Positions 43,741-51,153 of a stretch of 64,000 bases of DNA are shown piece by piece. This DNA is from Cytophagales bacterium (lineage in GTDB: Bacteria; Bacteroidota; Bacteroidia; Cytophagales; Spirosomataceae), in the NCBI GenBank assembly GCA_004292855.1, contig RDXN01000044.1, positions 45,233 through 109,232 of the forward strand. Direction: 5' to 3'. The first letter of the stretch is position 1. Every line of letters begins with the position of its first letter. The notes beneath the pieces are model-generated. The model saw only the letters and a program-made list of their open reading frames with translations, was not told the origin of the DNA and did no database searches. Position numbers and translations under genes: made by a program.

Positions 43741-44620
43741 CCTCTTCCGGCGTAAATTGGACGAAGCATCGGTGCAGCCTGGTGCCGACGTCTGGGATAG
43801 GTTGAGCAGTAGGCTAACAGCCGCACAACCCCTCCCGGTTGAAAAACCAACCCGCCGACTTGGGGTGTTCTGGTACGGGTCGGCGGTGGTGGCAGCGGCA
43901 GCTTGTTTGTGGCTGGTGTTTGTGTGGACCAGCCCCGAAAGGTCACAAGTTACAGTCGCCACAACGTCCGGGATTACGCAAACAAAATCATCCGCTCAAA
44001 AATCGGGTGAAGGGCAACAGAAAGAGCAGTTGCCACTGGCTAACCAGCAATCTGATCGGACGCAACTGGCCAATAGTAACATAAACGCGAAGGCTAAACA
44101 GGGTAATTCAAGCGAACAAGCGAATCGGACAGAGCTGCAAAACAGGGTTCGGTTAGCAAGAGCTGAAGAGAAGGCTGTAGAGACGCAACGGGTCTCGCCG
44201 TCATCTATGGGCAACGAGGTACTAGAAAAACCAGTTGTGGCACAACTACAAACTCAAGCCAACTCCCAGAAAATAGCAGAACCAGTAGGGCAGCCTAATC
44301 CGATTGCAACAGCTACGTCCAAATCGCAAGAAACCATCAACGAAACCCAACGGACGCTCATTGTTCAGGTGCCGGACATACACAAGACACGGCACGAATC
44401 GGTAATGACTAGTGAGGAGAACAATTTGGCGCACACAGCTTCTGTAGAGTCGAAAGAGACCAAACTAAGTCGGGCGTTTCGTCAGATCAAGCGTATCAAA
44501 GAGGGTGAAGTGTTCGCCAAAGTCGATAATGCCCGTGGGGACGACGATGAAAGCGGTTTGTTTGACCGGCTGGTTCGTTCAGGACGTGCCAAAGACAATA
44601 CAACTAAACAACAAAAATAA
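43706..44620 (+). CDS. Putative membrane anti-sigma factor
   Basis: 304 residues: a short cytoplasmic N-terminal domain (DSLFRRKLDEASVQPGADVW, then DRLSSRL), one transmembrane helix (about 52-72, YGSAVVAAAACLWLVFVW), and a long Gln/Ser/Lys-rich periplasmic region of low complexity. No recognised enzymatic domain. Position and topology fit an anti-sigma partner of the ECF factor whose coding end it overlaps; start ATG 43706. The last base of its stop codon is the first base of the next ATG. The assignment rests on context. Confidence 0.6.
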   Translation: MDKPTEQQPLDSLFRRKLDEASVQPGADVWDRLSSRLTAAQPLPVEKPTRRLGVFWYGSAVVAAAACLWLVFVWTSPERSQVTVATTSGITQTKSSAQKSGEGQQKEQLPLANQQSDRTQLANSNINAKAKQGNSSEQANRTELQNRVRLARAEEKAVETQRVSPSSMGNEVLEKPVVAQLQTQANSQKIAEPVGQPNPIATATSKSQETINETQRTLIVQVPDIHKTRHESVMTSEENNLAHTASVESKETKLSRAFRQIKRIKEGEVFAKVDNARGDDDESGLFDRLVRSGRAKDNTTKQQK

Positions 44621-45669
44621 TGAAACGACTCACTGCTTCACTGCTTGTTTGTCTGCTGACCACCTTTGCCGCCAGCACTGTCTGGGCGAACATCTCCGGC
44701 GACTCTCTGGTCATCCAGTTTGCGAACCGGACCCGGATGGTCATTTATGCTCCCGACAAAGAAGGCATCAAAAAACTCTCTCGCTACGATTTGAACAAAA
44801 TTGTCCGCGAGATGGGCATGAAGCTCGACTCTGTGCCCAATGGGCAAACAACCATCAGTATCGATAGCCAAAACGGTGACCGTTACCTGCGCGACACGGT
44901 TTTGGTAATCAGAACAAACAGAGAAGGAAATGGGCGTAGTATTCGCATAACCTACAAAGGGGATGAAAAGGACAAGCGCGATACAAACCAAACGGTGCGA
45001 GAGTACTCTACAGAACGCCTTCAGCGCAAGCGGTCATCAAAAAACGATTGGAAAGTAAAAACAGATTTCCTGATCGGGCTAAACACACTCATTACGCAAA
45101 GCGAAACGCCCCCGTACAACGCCGACAGCTACGCGCTTCGTCCGATTGGTTCACGATTTTTTGGAATCAGTTTTAGTCAGCGGCCCACCCTTGCCAGAGG
45201 GAAAAACGCCCGACTTAGTCTGCACTATGGATTAGAGATTAATTGGAACAACTTTATGTTCGACAATGACGTCACAGTTCGGCGTGCTACTACGCTACAA
45301 TTTCCAGAGAGGGTTGAATTTGTTCCTATTCAAGACAAATCTGAAAAAAGTAAACTGACCATCGCCAACCTGCAACTGCCAGTTGTTCCGCGCGTAACGT
45401 TCTACAACAACGACGGTCGGCGGGTTGCCCACCTCGGTATTGGCGGATTTGTTGGCTACAGAGTTGACAGCTACACAATGATCAAATATGGGCGAGGCAA
45501 CAAAGAGCGCGACCATGATCGCTTTTTCCAAAATGATTTGCGATACGGACTAATGGCTCACATCGGAATTGGCAGAACAAGTTTCTTTGCAAAATACGAC
45601 CTAAACCCAATCTTCATGCTAGGTCAAGGCCCCGACTTACGGGCACTAAGCTTTGGTATCTCTTTGTGA
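44620..45669 (+). CDS. Putative outer-membrane beta-barrel protein
   Basis: Unnamed 349-residue protein with a signal peptide ending about AWAN, a basic linker about 110-145, and a C-terminal half of alternating hydrophobic strands rich in Tyr/Arg (FGISFSQRPTLARGKNARLS, LHYGLEINWNNFMF, ending LRALSFGISL). This suggests a PorT/OmpA-like 8-strand barrel. It is third in the sigma/anti-sigma operon with a one-base overlap, so it is a likely effector or target of that system. No homologue is recalled. Confidence 0.65.
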   Translation: MKRLTASLLVCLLTTFAASTVWANISGDSLVIQFANRTRMVIYAPDKEGIKKLSRYDLNKIVREMGMKLDSVPNGQTTISIDSQNGDRYLRDTVLVIRTNREGNGRSIRITYKGDEKDKRDTNQTVREYSTERLQRKRSSKNDWKVKTDFLIGLNTLITQSETPPYNADSYALRPIGSRFFGISFSQRPTLARGKNARLSLHYGLEINWNNFMFDNDVTVRRATTLQFPERVEFVPIQDKSEKSKLTIANLQLPVVPRVTFYNNDGRRVAHLGIGGFVGYRVDSYTMIKYGRGNKERDHDRFFQNDLRYGLMAHIGIGRTSFFAKYDLNPIFMLGQGPDLRALSFGISL

Positions 45670-45718
45670 GAACATAGCTACTGTTAAGCGGTATTTGTAG
45701 CCTAGTAAGCCATTCCTC

Positions 45719-45751
45719 TCCCCCGGTTTCTGCGCCGGGGGAAATTATTTT
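45719..45751 (+). terminator. Rho-independent terminator, weak
   Basis: 8-bp stem (45719-45726 with 45735-45742), 8-base loop, then a T-rich stretch ending in TTTTT (interrupted by A). It ends the sigma operon. Confidence 0.65.
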
Positions 45752-45762
45752 TGAGCCACATA

Positions 45763-45792
45763 TTGACATCAGCCTAAAAAGCACTAATTTTG
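45763..45792 (+). promoter_or_regulatory. Promoter of the tRNA-tuf transcript
   Basis: TTG at 45763-45765 (as TTGACA), 19-base spacer, TAATTTTG at 45785-45792, a perfect TAnnTTTG. This is one of the best promoter matches in the window, as expected for stable RNA. It lies about 50 bases before tRNA-Tyr. Confidence 0.82.
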
Positions 45793-45842
45793 CAACTCCA
45801 AACCGAGAGGGTAGCGGAAAAAAGTTCTTTAACACCAATTTT

Positions 45843-45925
45843 GGGGAGTTTCCAGAGTGGCCAAATGGATCAGACTGTAAATCTGCTGGCGTACGCCTTC
45901 GGAGGTTCGAATCCTCCACTCCCCA
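45843..45925 (+). tRNA. tRNA-Tyr (GTA)
   Basis: 83 bases. The acceptor stem GGGGAGT pairs with ACTCCCC, anticodon GTA sits in CTGTAAA, there is a long variable arm as expected for class II tRNA-Tyr, and the T-loop is GGTTCGAATCC. Discriminator A; the 3' CCA is not encoded. Confidence 0.97.
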
Positions 45926-45937
45926 CGAAACAGTGAA

Positions 45938-45998
45938 CAATTATCAGTGAGCAGCCAACAGTTATTATTGACTATTGTTGGCTGCTCACTGATAATTG
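45938..45998. repeat. 23-bp perfect inverted repeat of heptamer units between tRNA-Tyr and tRNA-Gly
   Basis: Arms 45938-45960 and 45976-45998 are perfect reverse complements with a 15-base spacer. From 45931 the sequence falls into heptamers beginning CA: CAGTGAA, CAATTAT, CAGTGAG, CAGCCAA, CAGTTAT. It ends five bases before tRNA-Gly. Confidence 0.92.
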
Positions 45999-46002
45999 AA
46001 AA

Positions 46003-46075
46003 GCGGGAGTAGCTCAGTTGGTAGAGCGATAGCCTTCCAAGCTATAGGTCGCGAGTTCGAACCTCGTCTCCCGCT
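46003..46075 (+). tRNA. tRNA-Gly (TCC)
   Basis: 73 bases. Acceptor GCGGGAG/CTCCCGC, anticodon TCC in CTTCCAA, T-arm GAGTTCGAACCTC. Discriminator T, as usual for bacterial tRNA-Gly; CCA not encoded. Confidence 0.97.
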
Positions 46076-46078
46076 CAG

Positions 46079-46157
46079 TACAGTGAACAGAGATCAACGA
46101 ACAGTGAACAGTCTCAACTGCTTACTGTTCACTGTTCGTTGATCTCTGTTCACTGTA
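46079..46157. repeat. 34-bp perfect inverted repeat of heptamer units between tRNA-Gly and tRNA-Thr
   Basis: Arms 46079-46112 and 46124-46157 are perfect reverse complements over 34 bases with an 11-base spacer. From 46081 the heptamers are CAGTGAA, CAGAGAT, CAACGAA, CAGTGAA, CAGT. The CAGTGAA unit is shared with the neighbouring repeat at 45931. It ends three bases before tRNA-Thr. Confidence 0.95.
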
Positions 46158-46160
46158 ATT

Positions 46161-46232
<72 letters not shown>

Positions 46233-46369
46233 CAAAGCCCGTCATGCTGATATTGGATGTTCAGATTGGCAAGGCTCTGATAGCGAGTGTCCCCCAAAGG
46301 GCACTTTCTTCGTAAAAAAGCAAATCATCCAACGAAACCAATAACAGTTCATTAAAGCGTTTTTTAAAC

Positions 46370-47557
46370 ATGGCAAAAGAGAATTTTGACCGTTCGAAAC
46401 CGCACGTTAACATCGGTACGATTGGTCACGTTGACCACGGTAAGACGACGCTGACGGCAGCCATTACGAAAGTATTAGCCGGAAAAGGCCTGGCTGCTAT
46501 GCGGGATTTTTCGTCTATTGATAACGCGCCCGAAGAAAAAGAGCGTGGTATCACCATTAACACATCGCACGTTGAGTACGCAACAGCCAACCGTCACTAC
46601 GCACACGTTGACTGCCCAGGCCACGCCGACTATGTGAAGAACATGGTAACGGGTGCCGCTCAAATGGACGGTGCTATCCTGGTAGTTGCTGCTACAGACG
46701 GTCCAATGCCCCAGACTCGTGAGCACATCCTGCTCGCCCGTCAGGTAGGCGTACCCCAGTTGGTTGTCTTCATGAACAAAGTGGACATGGTGGATGATCC
46801 CGAACTGCTTGAACTCGTTGAGATGGAAATCCGCGAGCTGTTGAGCTTTTATAACTTCGATGGCGACAACATTCCTGTTATCCAGGGTTCTGCCTTGGGT
46901 GGCCTGAATGGCGAAGACAAGTGGGTTGAGACGATTGAGCAATTGATGGACTCAGTTGACTCATTTATCCCACTGCCTCCACGTCAAACAGAATTGCCGT
47001 TCCTGATGCCTGTAGAAGACGTATTCTCGATCACAGGTCGTGGTACAGTAGCTACGGGCCGTATCGAGCGCGGTATCATCAACTCTGGTGAGCAGGTTGA
47101 AATTCTGGGTATGGGTGCCGAAAACCTGAAGTCAGTTGTTACGGGTGTAGAAATGTTCCGTAAGATTCTTGACCGTGGTGAGGCTGGCGACAACGTAGGT
47201 CTGCTGTTGCGTGGTATTGAAAAAGAAGCCATCCGTCGTGGTATGGTTATTTGCAAGCCGGGTTCAGTGAAGCCACACGCCAAGTTCAAGGCTGAGGTTT
47301 ACGTACTATCGAAAGAAGAAGGTGGCCGTCACACACCATTCTTCAACAAGTATCGTCCTCAGTTCTATTTCCGCACCACCGACGTAACGGGTGAAATCAT
47401 TCTGCCAGCCGGTGTTGAGATGGTTATGCCTGGCGACAACATCACTATAGAAGTGACGTTGATCAACAAGATCGCTATGGAGAAAGGTCTTCGCTTCGCT
47501 ATCCGCGAAGGTGGCCGCACCGTTGGTGCCGGTCAGGTAACGGAGATCCTCGACTAA
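46370..47557 (+). CDS. tuf: Elongation factor Tu
   Basis: GTPase that brings aminoacyl-tRNA to the ribosome. The 395-residue protein has P-loop [10 protein letters not shown], switch region [20 protein letters not shown], and the guanine-specificity motif [10 protein letters not shown], then the beta-barrel domains 2 and 3 with the family C-terminus [11 protein letters not shown]. The 137-base stretch between tRNA-Thr and tuf has no clear promoter, so tuf probably shares the tRNA transcript, as tufB does in E. coli. Confidence 0.98.
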   Translation: MAKENFDRSKPHVNIGTIGHVDHGKTTLTAAITKVLAGKGLAAMRDFSSIDNAPEEKERGITINTSHVEYATANRHYAHVDCPGHADYVKNMVTGAAQMDGAILVVAATDGPMPQTREHILLARQVGVPQLVVFMNKVDMVDDPELLELVEMEIRELLSFYNFDGDNIPVIQGSALGGLNGEDKWVETIEQLMDSVDSFIPLPPRQTELPFLMPVEDVFSITGRGTVATGRIERGIINSGEQVEILGMGAENLKSVVTGVEMFRKILDRGEAGDNVGLLLRGIEKEAIRRGMVICKPGSVKPHAKFKAEVYVLSKEEGGRHTPFFNKYRPQFYFRTTDVTGEIILPAGVEMVMPGDNITIEVTLINKIAMEKGLRFAIREGGRTVGAGQVTEILD

Positions 47558-47570
47558 TACGAGAATACAT

Positions 47571-47609
47571 AAAACAAGTGCATCTCTAACAGGGATGCAC
47601 TTGTTTTTT
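47571..47609 (+). terminator. Terminator after tuf
   Basis: Perfect 14-bp stem (47571-47584 with 47594-47607), 9-base loop, with a T run completing the 3' arm. The 3' arm also supplies the TTG element of the next promoter. Confidence 0.92.
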
Positions 47610-47630
47610 AAATAGGTTCTCGTAGTTTTG
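47601..47630 (+). promoter_or_regulatory. Promoter of tRNA-Trp-secE-nusG-rpl, nested in the tuf terminator
   Basis: TTG 47601-47603, 19-base spacer, TAGTTTTG 47623-47630 (perfect TAnnTTTG). The TTG lies inside the 3' arm of the tuf terminator. The start of transcription would be about 20 bases before tRNA-Trp. Confidence 0.8.
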
Positions 47631-47655
47631 CACTCCGTTTCGACGGGCAATACAT

Positions 47656-47729
47656 ACGGGTGTAGTTCAAGGGTAGAATAGCGGTCTCCAAAACCGTTGA
47701 TGGGAGTTCGAATCTCTCCACCCGTGCCA
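47656..47729 (+). tRNA. tRNA-Trp (CCA) with encoded 3' CCA
   Basis: Acceptor ACGGGTG/CACCCGT, anticodon CCA in CTCCAAA, T-arm GGAGTTCGAATCTCT-like with a slightly irregular stem. Discriminator G followed by an encoded CCA (47727-47729), unlike the other three tRNAs here. It sits between tuf and secE, a common bacterial position. Confidence 0.95.
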
Positions 47730-47742
47730 ATTTTTTACATAG

Positions 47743-47934
47743 ATGGACAAGTTTACTTCGTTTCTGAAAGCTTCCTGGGAGGAAGTTCAGCACAACGTGA
47801 CCTGGCCAAAATTCAGCGACCTACAAGCTTCTTCAACGCTGGTGCTTGTGGCGTCGCTAATTTTTGCGCTATTAGTGGGTTTGATCGATTTCGTCTTCGA
47901 AAACGGTCTCAACGCCTTCTATCAATCATTTTAA
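47743..47934 (+). CDS. secE: Preprotein translocase subunit SecE
   Basis: Essential small subunit of the SecYEG channel. The 63-residue single-helix form has the amphipathic N-terminal helix with SWEEVQHNVTWPKFSDLQ, then one transmembrane segment (about 30-52). It lies 13 bases after tRNA-Trp. A heptamer repeat element starts at the last base of its stop codon. Confidence 0.95.
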   Translation: MDKFTSFLKASWEEVQHNVTWPKFSDLQASSTLVLVASLIFALLVGLIDFVFENGLNAFYQSF

Positions 47935-48035
47935 TTTGGGATTTGGGATCTCGGATTTCGGATTTGTTGCTTATGCCGGATAATGCTCGTGCGTCAGCCC
48001 AATCCAAAATCCAAAATCCCCAATCCGAAATCCAA
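47934..48035. repeat. Imperfect inverted repeat of heptamer units between secE and nusG
   Basis: From 47934 the left arm reads ATTTGGG, ATTTGGG, ATCTCGG, ATTTCGG, ATTT. The right arm (about 47998-48035), read on the other strand, reads GGATTTC, GGATTGG, GGATTTT, GGATTTT, GGATTGG. The arms pair imperfectly (roughly 22 of 28 in my best alignment). The element fills the gap between secE and nusG and ends four bases before the nusG ATG. A longer open frame into it (47983) is not real coding. Confidence 0.8.
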
Positions 48036-48039
48036 TATC

Positions 48040-48600
48040 ATGGCTGAGATACAGTGGTATGTGATTCGGGCCGTATCGGGTCAGGAGAAGAAAATCAAAT
48101 CCTACCTCGATAACGAGATTCTTCGGCAAAAGTTGGAGGAAGTAATTCCTCAGGTACTGATTCCGTCGGAGAAGGTGTATGAAATGCGCAACGGTAAGAA
48201 GCGCGTTCGGGAGAAGTCATTTTTCCCCGGTTACATTTTAATCTCGGCTGACCTGGGTAATAACCGCGCCCTCGACATGATTTTGAATATGCCCGGCGTG
48301 TTGGGTTTCCTTGGGAACTCACAAACGGGTACAAACTCTAAAGTTCCGGTGCCGCTTCGTCAGTCGGAGGTGAATCGGATTTTGGGACGGGTCAACGAAG
48401 AAACGCAGGAGGCAGCCGCTCCAACGGTTGGGTTCCTAAAAGGCGAGTCGGTGAAGGTAATCGATGGGCCGTTTGGCGGATTCGTAGGCACGGTAGAGGA
48501 GGTGTTTGACGATCGTAAGAAACTCAACGTTGTTGTGAAAATCTTCGGTCGGAACACCCCTGTTGAATTGAGTTACGCGCAAGTAGATAAAGAGGTTTAG
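48040..48600 (+). CDS. nusG: Transcription termination/antitermination protein NusG
   Basis: Binds RNA polymerase and modulates elongation and Rho-dependent termination. In 186 residues: an N-terminal NGN domain (QWYVIRAVSGQEKKIKSYL, then EKSFFPGYILISA) and a C-terminal KOW domain (GESVKVIDGPFGGFVGTVEE). Start ATG 48040 (MAEIQW) matches the family; the in-frame codon at 47983 lies within the repeat element. The apparent lack of a free ribosome binding site reflects the repeat immediately upstream. Confidence 0.96.
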   Translation: MAEIQWYVIRAVSGQEKKIKSYLDNEILRQKLEEVIPQVLIPSEKVYEMRNGKKRVREKSFFPGYILISADLGNNRALDMILNMPGVLGFLGNSQTGTNSKVPVPLRQSEVNRILGRVNEETQEAAAPTVGFLKGESVKVIDGPFGGFVGTVEEVFDDRKKLNVVVKIFGRNTPVELSYAQVDKEV

Positions 48601-48764
48601 CCGAACAGGTTAAGTCTCGGTACGTGGGGTTCATGCTTCCCAATATGGAACCCGCTGCCGAAGAGTAGTACCGATTGATGAACGTTGAGTGGGCATTGTG
48701 ACGTGCCGACCGACCGGAGGCAATCACGATGGGCCGCCACGCGGCCATAAAATTCACCAAGACA
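48601..48764 (+). promoter_or_regulatory. Structured 164-base leader between nusG and rplK
   Basis: A nested structure is visible: outer stem 48617-48623 with 48668-48674 (TCGGTAC/GTACCGA) and inner stem 48627-48632 with 48648-48653 (GGGTTC/GAACCC). A second hairpin, GGCCGC-CAC-GCGGCC (48732-48746), lies 18 bases before the rplK ATG. No promoter and no T run. In E. coli protein L1 represses rplK-rplA by binding this part of the mRNA, so an autoregulatory leader is plausible here (inference). Confidence 0.5.
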
Positions 48765-49211
48765 ATGGCAAAAGAAGTAGGTGGCTACGTAAAGTTGCAG
48801 GTTAAGGGCGGTCAGGCCAACCCCTCTCCTCCAATCGGTCCGGCTTTGGGTTCCAAGGGTTTGAATATCATGGAATTCTGCAAGCAGTTCAACGGACGGA
48901 CGCAGGATAAGATGGGGATGGTATTGCCGGTGGTGATTACGTATTACAAAGACAAGTCATTTGACTTTGTGATCAAAACCCCACCTGCACCGATCATGCT
49001 GATGGAAGCTGCCAAGTTGAAAGGCGGCTCAGCGCAACCGAATCGGAACAAAGTTGGCTCAGTAACGTGGGATCAGGTACGGACAATCGCAGAAACGAAA
49101 ATGCCCGACTTGAACGCCTTCAAAATTGATTCGGCGATGAAGATGATTGCCGGTACGGCTCGCAGCATGGGAATTACGGTGCAGGGTAAAGCCCCCTGGG
49201 AGAACCAGTAA
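48765..49211 (+). CDS. rplK: 50S ribosomal protein L11
   Basis: Part of the GTPase-associated centre of the large subunit. The 148-residue protein has the family N-terminus [20 protein letters not shown] and the RNA-binding C-terminal domain ([20 protein letters not shown]). ATG 48765 (MAKEVGGYV) is preferred over an in-frame ATG at 48729, which lies within the upstream hairpin. It is 30 bases upstream of rplA. Confidence 0.97.
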   Translation: MAKEVGGYVKLQVKGGQANPSPPIGPALGSKGLNIMEFCKQFNGRTQDKMGMVLPVVITYYKDKSFDFVIKTPPAPIMLMEAAKLKGGSAQPNRNKVGSVTWDQVRTIAETKMPDLNAFKIDSAMKMIAGTARSMGITVQGKAPWENQ

Positions 49212-49241
49212 GCAATTGTTGCCTAAAGCAATTTACGAGAC

Positions 49242-49940
49242 ATGGCAAAACTAACCAAGAAACAAAAGGAAGCGATGTCGAAGTACGACGCTTCGAAGTC
49301 CTACTCGCTCGAACAGGCAGCCGGGATTTTGAAGGAGATTTCGTACACGAAGTTCGACGCTTCCGTGGATATTGACGTTCGGTTGGGCGTGGATCCGCGT
49401 AAAGCCGACCAAATGGTACGTGGCGTTGCTACGTTGCCCCACGGTACGGGTAAAACGGTTCGCGTGTTGGTGCTTTGCACCCCCGACAAAGAGCAGGAAG
49501 CTAAAGACGCCGGTGCCGACTTCGTTGGCCTCGACGACTACATCCAGAAGATTGAGCAGGGCTGGACGGACATCGACGTGATTATCACGATGCCGACCGT
49601 CATGGCGAAAGTGGGTCGTTTGGGCCGGGTTTTAGGTCCACGTGGCCTGATGCCAAACCCAAAATCGGGCACGGTAACGCTGGAAGTAGGTAAAGCTGTA
49701 CAAGAGGTGAAGGCTGGTAAAATCGACTTTAAAGTTGATAAGCAGGGTGCCATTCACACGAGCATCGGAAAGGTGTCGTTCACCCCGGAGAAACTCGCCG
49801 AAAACGCACAGGAGATCATTGCTACGTTGATGCGTCTGAAGCCTTCATCGGCAAAAGGCACATACATGAAGGCAATCAACCTGTCGAGTACGATGAGTCC
49901 CGGTGTAAACATTGACAAAAGCACAGTAGCAGGAATCTAA
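49242..49940 (+). CDS. rplA: 50S ribosomal protein L1
   Basis: Forms the L1 stalk at the E site, and in other bacteria represses its own operon. 232 residues, with the conserved block [21 protein letters not shown] and [17 protein letters not shown]. The rplJ ATG follows the stop after a single base, so there is no room for a separate L10 leader between them. Confidence 0.97.
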   Translation: MAKLTKKQKEAMSKYDASKSYSLEQAAGILKEISYTKFDASVDIDVRLGVDPRKADQMVRGVATLPHGTGKTVRVLVLCTPDKEQEAKDAGADFVGLDDYIQKIEQGWTDIDVIITMPTVMAKVGRLGRVLGPRGLMPNPKSGTVTLEVGKAVQEVKAGKIDFKVDKQGAIHTSIGKVSFTPEKLAENAQEIIATLMRLKPSSAKGTYMKAINLSSTMSPGVNIDKSTVAGI

Positions 49941-49941
49941 C

Positions 49942-50472
49942 ATGACACGGGAAGAAAAAGGAGCGATTATAGACGAACTAGCCCTGAAATTTCAGAGCAG
50001 CCCGTTCTTCTACATCACGGAGGCCAGTGGCATGAGCGTTGCTGAAGTCAATGAACTGCGCCGGAAATGTTACGAAAAAGGTATTGAGTACAAAGTGGTG
50101 AAGAACACCTTCATCAAAAAAGCACTTGAAACCCTCGAAGCGGATTTTACGCCGTTTAACGATACGGTTCTGGCTGGTCAGTCGGCAGTGATGTTTCACG
50201 CTGAGAACCAGAAAGCACCGGCCCAACTCATTAAGGAGTTCCGTAAAACGAACGACAAGCTGAAGTTGAAGGGTGCCTCGATTGACAGCAGTCTGTTCAT
50301 CGGTGCGGATCAACTCGATACGTTGATCTCACTGAAGAGCCGTCAGGAGTTGATCGGCGACATCATCGGTCTTTTGCAATCGCCTGCCAAGAACGTGCTT
50401 TCGGGCCTTCAGAGTGCGGGTGGCAAACTGGCTGGTATCCTCAAAACGCTTTCCGAGCGCGAAGAGGCTTAA
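49942..50472 (+). CDS. rplJ: 50S ribosomal protein L10
   Basis: Anchors L7/L12 dimers to the ribosomal stalk. 176 residues, with N-terminal globular domain (TREEKGAIIDELALKFQSSP, KVVKNTFIKKAL) and the C-terminal helix that binds L7/L12 dimers. It begins one base after rplA, implying coupled translation. Confidence 0.97.
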   Translation: MTREEKGAIIDELALKFQSSPFFYITEASGMSVAEVNELRRKCYEKGIEYKVVKNTFIKKALETLEADFTPFNDTVLAGQSAVMFHAENQKAPAQLIKEFRKTNDKLKLKGASIDSSLFIGADQLDTLISLKSRQELIGDIIGLLQSPAKNVLSGLQSAGGKLAGILKTLSEREEA

Positions 50473-50479
50473 TTTCTTT

Positions 50480-50501
50480 GTTGCAGGCGAGTGTCTGCAA
50501 C
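50480..50501 (+). other. Hairpin between rplJ and rplL
   Basis: GTTGCAG (50480-50486) and CTGCAAC (50495-50501) form a perfect 7-bp stem with an 8-base loop, 40 bases before rplL. There is no T run. It could affect processing or the higher translation of rplL, whose product is present in multiple copies per ribosome. Confidence 0.5.
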
Positions 50502-50541
50502 GTTTCCAACAATTGTATCACAATCAAATAAGAATACTAAA

Positions 50542-50922
50542 ATGGCAGATTTGAAAGCGTTCGCTGAGCAACTCGTAAACCTGACGGTAAAAGAAGTTAA
50601 TGAACTAGCTGCTATCCTGAAGGACGATTACGGTATTGAGCCAGCAGCAGCTGCTCCTGTTATGATGGCCGGTGGAGGTGGTGGTGATGCCGCTCCTGCT
50701 GTAGTCGAGAAAACGTCGTTCGACGTAGTTCTGAAAGCCGCAGGTGCTAGCAAACTGGCCGTTGTGAAACTGGTGAAAGACCTGACTGGTCTGGGCCTGA
50801 AAGAGGCTAAAGAACTCGTTGACACAGCACCAAAGCCTGTTAAGGAAGGTGTAGCGAAAGACGAAGCCGACGCGCTGAAGAAGCAACTGGAAGAGGCTGG
50901 TGCCGAAGTAGAGATCAAGTAA
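50542..50922 (+). CDS. rplL: 50S ribosomal protein L7/L12
   Basis: Multicopy stalk protein that recruits translational GTPases. In 126 residues: N-terminal dimerisation domain, an Ala/Gly-rich hinge ([15 protein letters not shown]) and the C-terminal domain with [23 protein letters not shown] 50542 (MADLKAF) is the family start. The in-frame extension from 50491 falls in the hairpin-containing leader. Confidence 0.97.
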   Translation: MADLKAFAEQLVNLTVKEVNELAAILKDDYGIEPAAAAPVMMAGGGGGDAAPAVVEKTSFDVVLKAAGASKLAVVKLVKDLTGLGLKEAKELVDTAPKPVKEGVAKDEADALKKQLEEAGAEVEIK

Positions 50923-50943
50923 GCAATCGCTCGTTCCATAGTA

Positions 50944-51001
50944 CTCCAAATAGGGGAGGGCCTGACTAACCGTCAGGTCTTTTCCTGTTTGGAGCGTTTT
51001 T
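50944..51001 (+). terminator. Attenuator-like terminator between rplL and rpoB
   Basis: A long hairpin with outer stem CTCCAAA/TTTGGAG (50944-50950 with 50988-50994), a middle AGGGGA/TTTTCCT part and an inner CCTGAC/GTCAGG stem (50961-50966 with 50972-50977), followed by GTTTTT. A partial terminator at this position is known in E. coli and would set the rpl:rpoBC ratio here. Confidence 0.75.
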
Positions 51002-51153
51002 GTCTATATAAGGGGGAGACGGACCAAACTAATTGGGAGGTCTATACGTTACCCCTCTAATGCCCCCTTGGGCGGGTGACGCCTAGGGCATAATTGAGTC
51101 GATTTAGTTGCCTTATTTACTGGGGCCGGAGCGGAATCGACTGTACAAATGTA
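51002..51153 (+). promoter_or_regulatory. rpoB leader with second hairpin
   Basis: 152 bases without a convincing gene or TAnnTTTG promoter. A nested stem is visible: ATGCCC/GGGCAT (51060-51065 with 51086-51091) enclosing GGCG/CGCC (51071-51074 with 51080-51083). An in-frame codon at 51094 would extend rpoB, but ATG 51154 fits the family better. Confidence 0.4.
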
